Assembly: GCF_006335015.1 (NCBI RefSeq)
Contig: NZ_VDGT01000020.1
Coordinates: 62,001 to 126,000, forward strand
Direction: 5' to 3'
DNA: 64,000 nt
Source: Streptomyces sedi
GTDB taxonomy: Bacteria; Actinomycetota; Actinomycetes; Streptomycetales; Streptomycetaceae
Below the pieces are notes generated by a model. It saw only the letters and a list, made by a program, of their open reading frames with translations. It had not been told where the DNA came from and did not search any database. This document shows, one piece after another, positions 8,324-16,272 of this stretch. The position numbers and the translations under genes were made by a program. Every line of letters begins with the position of its first letter. The first letter of the stretch is position 1.

Positions 8324-9523
8324 ATGTCCGGACGTGGCCGCCACCGCCGCTATCGGCCCAGCGCGGTCTCCCGCGCCTCACTGACCGTGACGGCGGGCGG
8401 AGCGGGGTTGGCCCTTCCGCTGGTGAACGCCGGCGGCGCCGCCGCGGCCCCGGTGGAGACCTGGGAGATGGTCGCCGAGTGCGAGAGCAGCGGCGACTGG
8501 TCCATCGACACGGGCAACGGCTTCTTCGGCGGCCTGCAGTTCCAGCAGAGCACCTGGGAGGCGTACGGCGGCACGGAGTACGCGCCCCGCGCCGACCAGG
8601 CGACCAAGGACCAGCAGATAGCGGTGGCCGAGGCCGTGCTGCGCGGGCAGGGCCCGCAGGCGTGGCCGACCTGCTCCGTCGAGGCCGGGCTGACCAGGGA
8701 CGGCGCCCCGCCCGAGATCACCCCGGAGGCCCGGCCGGCCACCGAGGCCGAGCCGGCGGCGGAGGAGGCCGCGGACGCGCGCCCCGCCTCGGCGAGCGTC
8801 GAGGCCCCCGAGCGCCACGAAGTCATCAGCGGCGACACCCTCTCCGGCATCGCCGACCAGCACCGGGTCGCCGGCGGCTGGCGCTCCCTCTACGAGCTGA
8901 ACCGCGGCACCGTCGGGGGGAACCCGGACCTGATCTTCCCCGGGCAGCGGCTCACCCTCCAGCCGGGCGAGGCCGCCGAGGAGCCGGAGGACCGGTCCGA
9001 CGAGGTCCAGGGCGACCGAGCCGAGGAGCCGACGCCCGACCCTGAGCCGGAACCGGAGCCCGAACCGGAGCCCGAGCCCGAACCGGAGCCGGAACCCGAA
9101 CCCGAACCCGAACCCGCGGCGACCTTCCACTCCCCCGTCGACGCGGGCACCGGCACCGCCTACCGCGCCTCCGGAAGCTCGTGGTCACAGGGCTACCACA
9201 CGGGCGTCGACTTCCCGGTCGCCACCGGCACCACGGTGAAGTCCGTGACCGAGGGCCAGGTCGTCTCCGCCGGCTGGGCCGGCTCCTTCGGGTACGAGGT
9301 GATCGTCCGGCACGCCGACGGCAACTACAGCCAGTACGCCCACCTCTCGGCGATCTCGGTCTCCGACGGCCAGCCGGTCAGCGCCGGCCAGCGCCTGGGC
9401 CGGGCCGGCTCCACGGGGAACTCCTCGGGCCCGCACCTGCACTTCGAGATCCGCACCGGCGAGTCGTTCGGCACCGACATCGACCCGGTCGCCTATCTCC
9501 GGACGAACGGGGTCAGCCTCTGA
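8324..9523 (+). CDS. Secreted cell-wall hydrolase: Rpf-like transglycosylase, LysM and M23 peptidase domains
   Basis: A 399-residue protein with an N-terminal signal (Arg-rich start, then ASLTVTAGGAGLALPLVNAGGAAAA). A resuscitation-promoting-factor domain follows (about residues 44-120; CESSGDWSIDTGNGFFGGLQF, with the catalytic Glu in the ECES segment). Next is a LysM domain (about 165-215; HEVISGDTLSGIADQHRV), then a Glu-Pro repeat linker (about 240-265). The C-terminus is an M23 endopeptidase with HTGVDFPV and HLHFEI supplying zinc ligands. It should cut both glycan strands and peptide stems of peptidoglycan outside the cell, as expected for spore germination or growth. The ATG follows GGGGAGGGGACGAGG. 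The frame is open far upstream, but that part is the shadow of the PAP2 gene. Confidence 0.93.
   Translation: MSGRGRHRRYRPSAVSRASLTVTAGGAGLALPLVNAGGAAAAPVETWEMVAECESSGDWSIDTGNGFFGGLQFQQSTWEAYGGTEYAPRADQATKDQQIAVAEAVLRGQGPQAWPTCSVEAGLTRDGAPPEITPEARPATEAEPAAEEAADARPASASVEAPERHEVISGDTLSGIADQHRVAGGWRSLYELNRGTVGGNPDLIFPGQRLTLQPGEAAEEPEDRSDEVQGDRAEEPTPDPEPEPEPEPEPEPEPEPEPEPEPEPAATFHSPVDAGTGTAYRASGSSWSQGYHTGVDFPVATGTTVKSVTEGQVVSAGWAGSFGYEVIVRHADGNYSQYAHLSAISVSDGQPVSAGQRLGRAGSTGNSSGPHLHFEIRTGESFGTDIDPVAYLRTNGVSL
9041..9118 (+). repeat. Glu-Pro codon repeat in the M23/Rpf protein
   Basis: About 13 consecutive Glu-Pro dipeptides are encoded by alternating GAG/GAA and CCC/CCG codons, so the DNA is a degenerate 6-bp tandem repeat. 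Synonymous codon mixing keeps the repeat imperfect. It forms an extended acidic, Pro-stiffened linker between the LysM and M23 domains, probably spanning the wall. Such tracts change length easily by slippage. Confidence 0.9.
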
Positions 9524-9847
9524 CTGGCCGGCGCGGCGGCGAGGGGCCGGGAGGGGTGGCACGTACGTTCCTCCCGACAGGTTGGCCGAACTCGCCCCCG
9601 TGCGACACGAACTGACCGGCCGTGACCTCCCGGTTTCCGGATTCCCGCGGATCGCGGTCGTCCGGAATGCCCTCGGGATTCACCGGGAAGAGCTCCACGG
9701 TCGCACCCGCCAATCGGGACAGATGCTCCACTAACCCCCCAGCAGGGGGAGGTTGCCCTTCCGTTTCCTTCCCTGAACTGGCACTCGGTCAGTACTCTCG
9801 ACCGTCGGGGCCAATGAGCGCGTATGCAGGGGACATTGGAGACGTCG
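9524..9847. other. Intergenic region with one marginal minus-strand ORF
   Basis: About 320 bp between the wall hydrolase and the methyltransferase. The minus-strand frame 9513-9731 could encode about 72 residues (start context GTGGAGCATCTG; VELFPVNPEGIPDD). Its third-codon GC is visibly lower than in neighbouring genes, it overlaps the end of the hydrolase gene, and I recognise no family, so I do not call it a gene. It could be a decayed remnant. The last 70 bp contain the methyltransferase leader with GGAGA before the ATG. Confidence 0.4.
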
Positions 9848-10660
9848 ATGGAACGACCCACCTGGGCGCCGCAGGGCATTGACCTGTCGGTGCCGAGCGT
9901 GTCGCGCGTGTACGACTATTACCTCGGTGGCTCGCACAATTTCGAGGTGGACCGGATCACCGCCCGCAGGGCCCTGGAGGCGTTCCCCGGCATCCCCAAG
10001 ATCGTGCAGGCCAACCGCGCGTTCATGCGCCGCGCGGTGCGCTATGCCGTGGAGTGCGGTGTCACCCAGTTCCTCGACATCGGTTCGGGCATACCGACCT
10101 TCGGCAGCGTGCACGAGGTGGCCCGGCAGGCCGCCCCCGACGCCCGGGTGCTGTACGTGGACAACGACCCGGTCGCCGTCGCGCACAGCCGCGCCGTGCT
10201 CAGAGGAGTGCCGGGCACCGGCATCCTGACGGCCGACCTCCGCGAGCCGGAGGCCATCCTCGCCAGCCGGGAGGCCAGGGAGCTGCTGGACCCGAGACGG
10301 CCCACGGCGCTGCTGCTGGTCGCCGTGCTGCACTACCTCGACGACGAGGAGAAGCCGCACGAACGGGTGGCGGCCCTGCGCGACGCGCTGGCCCCCGGCA
10401 GCCTCCTGGTGCTCTCCCACGCCTCCGCCGACAACGGCCCGGGCACCGCGGAGCAGTGCGGCCAGGTCGTCGAGGTGTACCGGGACGGCGGCAGCCGCCT
10501 GGTGCTGCGCGCGGAGTCCGAGGTCGCGCGCTTCTTCGAGGGGTTCGAGCCCGTCGACCCGGGGCTCGTGCCGATGGGGCGCTGGCGCCCGGACGGACAG
10601 ATCGAGGACGAGGATCCGATGGCGTTCAGCGGCATCGTCGGGGTGGGGCGCAAGGCGTGA
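9848..10660 (+). CDS. SAM-dependent methyltransferase, DUF574 (Methyltransf_19) family
   Basis: About 270 residues. The start MERPTWAPQGIDLSVPSVSR and the motif RVYDYYLGGSHNFEVDR are hallmarks of the actinobacterial DUF574 family. The SAM-binding glycine loop follows as FLDIGSGIPTFG, with the acidic ribose contact in VLYVDNDPVAVAHS. I use the ATG with GGAGA six bases upstream rather than the earlier in-frame ATG. Proteins of this family are abundant in Streptomyces, often beside HTH or DUF397 genes, and their substrates are largely unknown. Here the stop codon overlaps the start of a PAS-GGDEF-EAL gene (GTGA), so the two are probably made together. That is an unusual partner. Confidence 0.92.
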   Translation: MERPTWAPQGIDLSVPSVSRVYDYYLGGSHNFEVDRITARRALEAFPGIPKIVQANRAFMRRAVRYAVECGVTQFLDIGSGIPTFGSVHEVARQAAPDARVLYVDNDPVAVAHSRAVLRGVPGTGILTADLREPEAILASREARELLDPRRPTALLLVAVLHYLDDEEKPHERVAALRDALAPGSLLVLSHASADNGPGTAEQCGQVVEVYRDGGSRLVLRAESEVARFFEGFEPVDPGLVPMGRWRPDGQIEDEDPMAFSGIVGVGRKA

Positions 10661-12792
10661 GCGAGACCACCCCGACCCATCACCTCCCGCCGGACGGGCT
10701 GCGGCGGTTCGCCACCATCTGGTGCCGCGCGCTCTACCCGGCCACCGCCACCTCCATGACCAAGCGCGAGTTCGAGGACCTGCTGGTCGCCCTGAGCGAA
10801 CGGCTGGCGATCGCGCTGCGCGCCAGGTCGTTCGACCCGAGCCCCGGCGTCTCCGTCGGCGAGGCGCTGGTCACCGCGCACTGCACCGCGCCCGAGGCGC
10901 TGACCCGCGCGCTCGGCGTGATCGACGCCTATCTGCTGCTCTACTGCGCCGACCCGGCCGTTCTCGGCCCGGACGAGGGCCGCAGCCGCTGCGCCAAGCT
11001 CCAGCACGCCATCGCGGCGGGCTTCGCCCGCGCGCTCCAGGAGCGCACCCGCAGTGAGCAGGAGGCGCTGTCGGTCGCGGCGCTCACCGCGCAGACGGAG
11101 ATCGCCAACGCGCTCCACGAGAGCGAGACCCGCTTCCGCGCGGTCTTCCGTGACGCGGCACTCGGCATCGCCATCGCCGGCATAGACGGCGAGATCATCG
11201 ACACCAACGAGTCGTTCGCCCGCATGATGGGCTCCGCCTCGCCCCCGCGCCGGCGCAACGTCCTGGACTGGACCCACCCCGACGACTCCCCCGAGGTCTG
11301 GCGGCTCCAGCGGGAGCTGATGCGGGGCGAGCGCGAGCACTACCAGGTCGAGAAGCCGTACGGCCGCACGGACGGCACGGTGCTGTGGACCAATCTCACG
11401 GTCTCGCTGCTGCGTGACGCCGAGGGCGAGCCGCGGTACATGCTGGTGATGGTGGAGGACGTCTCCGAGCGCCGGCTGCTGAACCTGCGGCTGCGCTACC
11501 AGGCGACCCACGACGCGCTGACCGACCTGCCCAACCGTTCGATGTTCTTCGAGCGGTTGGAGCAGGCGCTGGCCGCCGGCTCCTCGCAGAGCAGGGTCGG
11601 TCTGTGCTATCTCGACCTCGACGGCTTCAAGGCGGTCAACGACAGCCTCGGGCACGCCGTCGGCGACCAGCTGCTGATCGCGGTGGCCGAGCGGCTCCAG
11701 CCGTGCGCCTCGGGACCTGGCCAGATGCTGGCGAGGATCGGCGGCGACGAGTTCGTGGCGCTCTTCGTCGACCCGCCGACGGTGGACTCCGTGGCCGAGC
11801 TGGCCCGCAGGGCGCTGGACGCGCTGGCCACCCCGGTGACCGTCGGCGACCGCGAGCTGATGGTGCGGGCGAGCATCGGCGTCGTCGAGGGCCCCACCCG
11901 CCATCTCACCTCGGCCGAGGTGCTGCGCAGCGCCGACATCACCATGTACCGGGCCAAGGCGGAGGGCGGCAACCGCTACGCGCTGGCCGACCCGGACTCC
12001 GACGCGCGCGCCATCAGCCGCCACCACCTCACCCACCACCTCCCTGCGGCGTTGAAGGGCTGCGAGTTCTTCATCGAGTACCAGCCGCTGGTGCGGATGG
12101 AGGACGGCAGCCTGGAGGGCGCCGAGGCGCTGGTCCGCTGGAGCCATCCGCGGCACGGGGTGCTGGGGCCCGACCGGTTCATCCCGCTGGCCGAACACAC
12201 CGGCCTGATCGTGCCGTTGGGCCGCTGGGTGCTCCAGGAGGCGGTGCGCCAGGCGTGCCAGTGGCAGGTCAGGGGCATCGGCGGGCCGCGACCGCTGCGG
12301 GTGAACGTGAACCTCTCCCCGCGCCAGCTGCACCACCCCGAGCTGGTCGAGGACACGGTCGCGGTGCTGGAGGAGGCCGGGCTGCCGCCCAGCGCGCTGT
12401 GCCTTGAGGTGACCGAGACGGCGATGATAAGAGCCGACGAGAACGAGCTGCGGCCGTTGCGGGAGCTGGCGGAGCTGGGTGTGGGGATCGCGCTGGACGA
12501 CTTCGGCACCGGCTACTCCAACCTGGCCAACCTGCGGCGGCTGCCGGCCAACACCCTGAAGCTGGACCGCTCCTTCACCCAGGGGCTCCAGCGCGATCCG
12601 GCCGACCCGGTGGACCTGAAGATCGTGGAGGGCATCGTCTCGCTCGCGCACGCGCTGCGGCTTTCGGTGACGGTGGAGGGCGTGGAGACCTCGACCCAGG
12701 CCGAGCAGCTGCGGGAGTTGGGGTGCGACTCGGCGCAGGGCTGGTTCTACGCGAGGCCGGGCCCGCCGGAGCGGCTGCCCGAGGCGGTCTGA
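10657..12792 (+). CDS. PAS-GGDEF-EAL protein, candidate bifunctional c-di-GMP cyclase/phosphodiesterase
   Basis: 711 residues with no membrane segment. An N-terminal helical region of about 145 residues of unknown type is followed by a PAS/PAC domain (about 150-265), a GGDEF domain with an intact GGDEF at 362-366, and an EAL domain with intact EAL at 490-492. The EAL domain also has NVNLSPRQL, EVTETAM, LDDFGTGYS, LKLDRSF and EGVET. Both catalytic signatures look competent. The RxxD inhibitory I-site expected just before GGDEF is absent (GPGQ instead). c-di-GMP controls the switch from vegetative growth to sporulation in Streptomyces, and the architecture resembles RmdA/CdgA-type proteins. It starts at a GTG overlapping the methyltransferase stop, which places the pair in one operon. 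Confidence 0.93.
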   Translation: MSETTPTHHLPPDGLRRFATIWCRALYPATATSMTKREFEDLLVALSERLAIALRARSFDPSPGVSVGEALVTAHCTAPEALTRALGVIDAYLLLYCADPAVLGPDEGRSRCAKLQHAIAAGFARALQERTRSEQEALSVAALTAQTEIANALHESETRFRAVFRDAALGIAIAGIDGEIIDTNESFARMMGSASPPRRRNVLDWTHPDDSPEVWRLQRELMRGEREHYQVEKPYGRTDGTVLWTNLTVSLLRDAEGEPRYMLVMVEDVSERRLLNLRLRYQATHDALTDLPNRSMFFERLEQALAAGSSQSRVGLCYLDLDGFKAVNDSLGHAVGDQLLIAVAERLQPCASGPGQMLARIGGDEFVALFVDPPTVDSVAELARRALDALATPVTVGDRELMVRASIGVVEGPTRHLTSAEVLRSADITMYRAKAEGGNRYALADPDSDARAISRHHLTHHLPAALKGCEFFIEYQPLVRMEDGSLEGAEALVRWSHPRHGVLGPDRFIPLAEHTGLIVPLGRWVLQEAVRQACQWQVRGIGGPRPLRVNVNLSPRQLHHPELVEDTVAVLEEAGLPPSALCLEVTETAMIRADENELRPLRELAELGVGIALDDFGTGYSNLANLRRLPANTLKLDRSFTQGLQRDPADPVDLKIVEGIVSLAHALRLSVTVEGVETSTQAEQLRELGCDSAQGWFYARPGPPERLPEAV

Positions 12793-12968
12793 GCCGGGGC
12801 GTCAGCGGCGGGCGGGCACCGGCGGGCGCGGCGGGGTCCGGTGGGGCAAACTCCGTACGGTCGGCCGGTCGCGGCTCGGTAGGATGAACGCTGTCCATGG
12901 TGGTGTTTCGTCACCCTCGGTGACTCTTCATCGCCCGCTGATCCCTCTCACCATTGGAGCATCCGAGG

Positions 12969-14708
12969 ATGGCCCGACACCTCATCACCAGTGCGTTGCC
13001 CTATATCAACGGGATCAAGCACCTGGGGAACATGGTGGGCTCGATGCTCCCCGCCGACGTCTACTCCCGCTATCTGCGCCAACGCGGCCACGACGTGCTC
13101 TACATCTGCGCCACGGACGAGCACGGCACGCCGGCCGAGCTGGCGGCCAAGGCCGCCGGGCTGCCGGTCGAGGAGTTCTGCGCCCAGCAGCACGCGGTGC
13201 AGAAGGGCGTCTACGACGGCTTCGGCCTGGCCTTCGACTACTTCGGGCGCACCTCCTCCCCGCAGAACATCGAGATCACCCAGCACTTCGCGCGGCGCCT
13301 GGCCGAGCACGGCTTCATCGAGGAGCGCTCCACCCGCCAGGTCTTCTCGGTCGCCGACGACCGTTTCCTGCCCGACCGCTACATCGTCGGCACCTGTCCC
13401 TACTGCGGCTACGAGGCCGCCAGGGGCGACCAGTGCGAGAACTGCACCCGGGTGCTCGACCCGACGGACCTGCTGGAAGCCCGTTCGGCGGTCAGCGGCA
13501 GCACCGATCTTGAGGTGCGGGAGACCACGCACCTCTTCCTGCTCCAGTCCACGCTGGAGCCCGAGGTCGAGGCGTTCGTCGAGCGGCACGCGACGGAGTG
13601 GCCGACGCTGGCCTCCTCCATCGCCCGCAAGTGGCTGACCGAGGGGCTGCACGACCGGGCGATCACCAGGGACCTGGAGTGGGGCGTGCCGGTGCCCGCC
13701 GACGTCTGGCCCGAACTGGCCGCCGAGGGCAAGGTGTTCTACGTCTGGTTCGACGCGCCGATCGGCTATGTCGGCGCCACCAAGGAGTGGGCCGACGCGG
13801 CGCCCGAGGGCGAGGAGCGCGACTGGCGCTCCTGGTGGTTCGAGGCCGACGACGTCCGGCACACGGAGTTCATGGCCAAGGACAACGTGCCCTTCCACAC
13901 GGTGATGTTCCCCGCCACGCTGCTGGGCACCAGGGAGCCGTGGAAGCAGGTCGACTACGTCAAGGCGCTCAACTGGCTGACCTACTACGGCGGGAAGTTC
14001 TCCACCTCGCAGAACCGCGGCATCTTCACCGACCAGGCGCTGGAGCTGCTGCCCGCCGACTACTGGCGCTACTTCCTGATGGCGGCGGCCCCGGAGTCGG
14101 ACGACTCGGCGTTCTCCTGGGAGCTGTTCTCCTCGGTGGTCAACAAGGACCTGGCCGACACCCTGGGGAACTTCGTCAACCGCGTGCTGTCCTTCTCCCG
14201 CAAGCGCTTCGGCGACGCGGTGCCCGCCGGCCACGAGCCGGGCGAGGCGGAGCGCGCGCTGGGCGAGGAGATCGCGGGGCTGCTGGCCGAGTACGAACGG
14301 CAGCTGGAGGCGCTCCAGTTCCGCAAGGCGGCGTTCGCGCTGCGCGCGCTGTGGAGCGCGGGCAACGTCTATCTGGAGTCGAAGGCCCCCTGGAAGGAGA
14401 TCAAGGCCGATCCGGAGGCCGCGGCGCTGACGCTGCGCACCGCGATCAACCTGATCCATCTCTACGCCGTGGTCTCCGAGCCCTTCGTCCCGTTCACCGC
14501 CGCCGCGCTGCGGGGGGTCTTCTCCCCGGAGGACCCGGCGGTGGCGGAGCGCCTGGCCGAGCGCTGGGTGGACGCCGAGGCGGCCGGGGCGCTGGACGCG
14601 GTGCCGGCGGGGACGCCGTTCACCGTTCCGGACGTGCTCTTCGCCAAGCTGACCGACGAGGACCTGGACGGTTTCCGGGAGCGTTTCGGCGGCGCCGAGG
14701 AGGAGTGA
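12969..14708 (+). CDS. metG: Methionyl-tRNA synthetase
   Basis: 579 residues. The class I signature HIGH appears as HLGN (18-21) after ALPYINGIK. A zinc knuckle has Cys143, Cys146, Cys156 and Cys159. The second class I motif, usually KMSKS, reads KFSTSQNRG (343-350), a variant I associate with the actinobacterial/archaeal-like MetRS group. The anticodon-binding helical domain follows (about 400-540). There is no C-terminal tRNA-binding (EMAP-like) domain, consistent with the short form. It charges initiator and elongator tRNA-Met in the cytoplasm. The start is the ATG after GGAGCATCCGAGG. It is probably transcribed alone, 176 bp after the GGDEF-EAL gene. Confidence 0.96.
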   Translation: MARHLITSALPYINGIKHLGNMVGSMLPADVYSRYLRQRGHDVLYICATDEHGTPAELAAKAAGLPVEEFCAQQHAVQKGVYDGFGLAFDYFGRTSSPQNIEITQHFARRLAEHGFIEERSTRQVFSVADDRFLPDRYIVGTCPYCGYEAARGDQCENCTRVLDPTDLLEARSAVSGSTDLEVRETTHLFLLQSTLEPEVEAFVERHATEWPTLASSIARKWLTEGLHDRAITRDLEWGVPVPADVWPELAAEGKVFYVWFDAPIGYVGATKEWADAAPEGEERDWRSWWFEADDVRHTEFMAKDNVPFHTVMFPATLLGTREPWKQVDYVKALNWLTYYGGKFSTSQNRGIFTDQALELLPADYWRYFLMAAAPESDDSAFSWELFSSVVNKDLADTLGNFVNRVLSFSRKRFGDAVPAGHEPGEAERALGEEIAGLLAEYERQLEALQFRKAAFALRALWSAGNVYLESKAPWKEIKADPEAAALTLRTAINLIHLYAVVSEPFVPFTAAALRGVFSPEDPAVAERLAERWVDAEAAGALDAVPAGTPFTVPDVLFAKLTDEDLDGFRERFGGAEEE

Positions 14709-14721
14709 GGCGGCGGTCCGC

Positions 14722-14755
14722 CTCCGCCGGCCGGGGTCAGCCTCGTCCGGCGGAG
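14722..14755. terminator. Hairpin between convergent metG and cvnD
   Basis: CTCCGCCGG (14722-14730) pairs with CCGGCGGAG (14747-14755) around a 16-base loop. It starts shortly after the metG stop and overlaps the last codons of cvnD, so it could act for both strands. It lacks a clear T-tract, as is common in Streptomyces. Confidence 0.5.
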
Positions 14756-15423
14756 GTGGGCGGCTTCCGGTCCTCCGTCCCGCCCTCCCTGGCCTCGATC
14801 AGGTGGCGCACCAGGGAGACCAGCACCCGGGTCGCCGAGGCCGCCTTGCGCGCGTCGCAGGCGACGACGGGCACCCGTGAGTCCAGGTCGAGGGCGGCCC
14901 TGACCTCGTCGGCCGAGTAACGCACGGCGTGGTCGAACTCGTTGACCGCGACCACGAAGCCGAGCCCCCGCCGCTCGAAGAAGTCCACGGCGGGGAAGCA
15001 GTGTTCGAGCCGGCGGGTGTCGGCGAGCACCACCGCGCCCAGCGCGCCGTGGCACAGCTCGTCCCAGACGAACCAGAACCGTTCCTGCCCGGGGGTGCCG
15101 AAGAGGTACAGGACATGCTGGTTGTCCAGGGTGATCCGGCCGAAGTCCATGGCCACCGTGGTGGTCGCCTTGCGCTCGACGCCCTGGAGGCTGTCGGTGT
15201 CCGCGCTGAGCTGGGTCAGCAGCTCCTCCGTGCTCAGCGGCTCGATCTCGCTCACCGCCCCGACCAGCGTGGTCTTGCCGACGCCGAAGCCGCCGGCGAC
15301 CAGGATCTTGGCCGTGGTGGGGAACGGGTCGGGACCGGCGGCGCCCTCGTCCCCTGGGCGTTCCCCCCGGCCCTTGTCGCAGCGGTTCTCGGAGCCGTTC
15401 TCAGAGCCGTTCGCGGAGTCCAC
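14737..15423 (-). CDS. cvnD: Conservon GTPase CvnD (Ras-like ATP/GTP-binding protein)
   Basis: 228 residues. A polar N-terminal tail is followed by a small G-domain: P-loop GGFGVGKTTL, switch Thr region ATTTVAMDFGRI, G3 LFGTPGQERFWF and a G4-like VAVNEFDHA. This is the signature of the conservon GTPase (ATP_bind_1 type), which in Streptomyces associates at the membrane with CvnA, CvnB and CvnC in a G-protein-like complex that affects development and antibiotic production. It is the last gene of the conservon, overlapping cvnC by 23 bp. Many conservons continue into a cytochrome P450 gene; here the next gene is metG on the other strand. Confidence 0.95.
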   Translation of the reverse strand: MDSANGSENGSENRCDKGRGERPGDEGAAGPDPFPTTAKILVAGGFGVGKTTLVGAVSEIEPLSTEELLTQLSADTDSLQGVERKATTTVAMDFGRITLDNQHVLYLFGTPGQERFWFVWDELCHGALGAVVLADTRRLEHCFPAVDFFERRGLGFVVAVNEFDHAVRYSADEVRAALDLDSRVPVVACDARKAASATRVLVSLVRHLIEAREGGTEDRKPPTSAGRG

Positions 15424-15787
15424 GCAGGACCGCCTCCAGCAGGTCTCGGTCGGTATGGGGCGCGCCGGGGGCCTCCGGCGCGTTGACGGTGACGGCGCCG
15501 CAGGCCAGCAGGTCGCTGACGAGGACCTTGGTGACGGCCGCCGGCAGCCGCACCTGGGCGGCGAGTTCGGCCACGGAGACCGGGCCCGGGCAGAGCGCGA
15601 GCAGTTGGCCGTGCTCGGGGCCGACCGCGCCGCGTCGCGCCGGCCGGCCGGTGGCCCGCACCAGGGTCATCAGGTCGAGTGCGGTGGCCGGGCGGGTGCG
15701 CCCGCCGCTCGCCGTGTAGGGCCGCATCAGGCGCCCGGCCGCCTCGTCGAGCCAGGCGCCGGTGCCGGCGTCGCGCAGCTGGTCCAT
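15401..15787 (-). CDS. cvnC: Conservon protein CvnC (DUF742)
   Basis: 128 residues matching the DUF742 pattern: RLMRPYTASGGRTRPA near the start, then LMTLVRATGR, a central winged-helix-like segment (PVSVAELAAQVRLPAAVTKVLVSDLLACGAV) and the usual C-terminus DRDLLEAVLRGLRERL. The role is regulatory: it is part of the CvnA-D complex and probably a DNA-binding-like adaptor. It starts 9 bp after cvnB ends and overlaps cvnD. Confidence 0.94.
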   Translation of the reverse strand: MDQLRDAGTGAWLDEAAGRLMRPYTASGGRTRPATALDLMTLVRATGRPARRGAVGPEHGQLLALCPGPVSVAELAAQVRLPAAVTKVLVSDLLACGAVTVNAPEAPGAPHTDRDLLEAVLRGLRERL

Positions 15788-15796
15788 GGCGGCGCC

Positions 15797-16225
15797 TCAA
15801 CGCCCGGCCGGCAGCCGCAGCGGGCTTTCCAGCACCGACCGCACGCTTCTGACCAGGAGGGTCATCTCGTATCCGAGCACGGCGGCGTCGGCGTCGCGGT
15901 CGGCGAGTGCCGCCAGACACGAGCCGTTGCCCGCCGCGCGGACGCTGAGCAGCGCCGCGTCCCACTCGACCACCACCTGGCGCACCGGCCCGCCGTCGGC
16001 GAACCTGGCGCCGGCGCCCCTGGCCAGCGCGTGCAGCCCGGAGGCGAGCGCGGCCAGCTGGTCGGCGGTCTCCCCGTCGAGCCCGTGTGCGGCTCTGACC
16101 ATGCCGTCTACGGTCAGCAGCAGCGCGCTGCGGGTGTGCGGCACCCGCTCCACGAGGCCGGTCAGCAGCCTTTCGAGTGTGGGGCGTTGGTCGCTCGGCG
16201 AGTCGTTGGGGGAAGCGTTGTCCAT
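15797..16225 (-). CDS. cvnB: Conservon protein CvnB (roadblock/LC7 domain)
   Basis: 142 residues. It begins MDNASPNDSPSDQRPTLERL, followed by a roadblock/LC7 fold (LLTGLVERVPHTRSALLLTVDG, then ETADQLAALASGLHALARGA). The last third, VVVEWDAALLSVRAAGNGS then EMTLLVRSVRS, is typical of CvnB. Roadblock proteins in bacteria act as regulators of small GTPases, so it probably acts on CvnD. The ATG is preceded by AGGAGACG. A much longer open frame continues upstream but is the shadow of cvnA. The gap to cvnA is 47 bp. Confidence 0.94.
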   Translation of the reverse strand: MDNASPNDSPSDQRPTLERLLTGLVERVPHTRSALLLTVDGMVRAAHGLDGETADQLAALASGLHALARGAGARFADGGPVRQVVVEWDAALLSVRAAGNGSCLAALADRDADAAVLGYEMTLLVRSVRSVLESPLRLPAGR

Positions 16226-16272
16226 CGTCTCCTGGTCTCCTCGGGCGGGTCGTCGGGGCGGGCGGGCGGCGG

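Noticed and set aside
9513..9731. 72-residue minus-strand ORF
   Set aside because: Lower third-position GC than neighbouring genes, overlap with the hydrolase end, and no recognised family. It may be a remnant, but I do not call it a gene.
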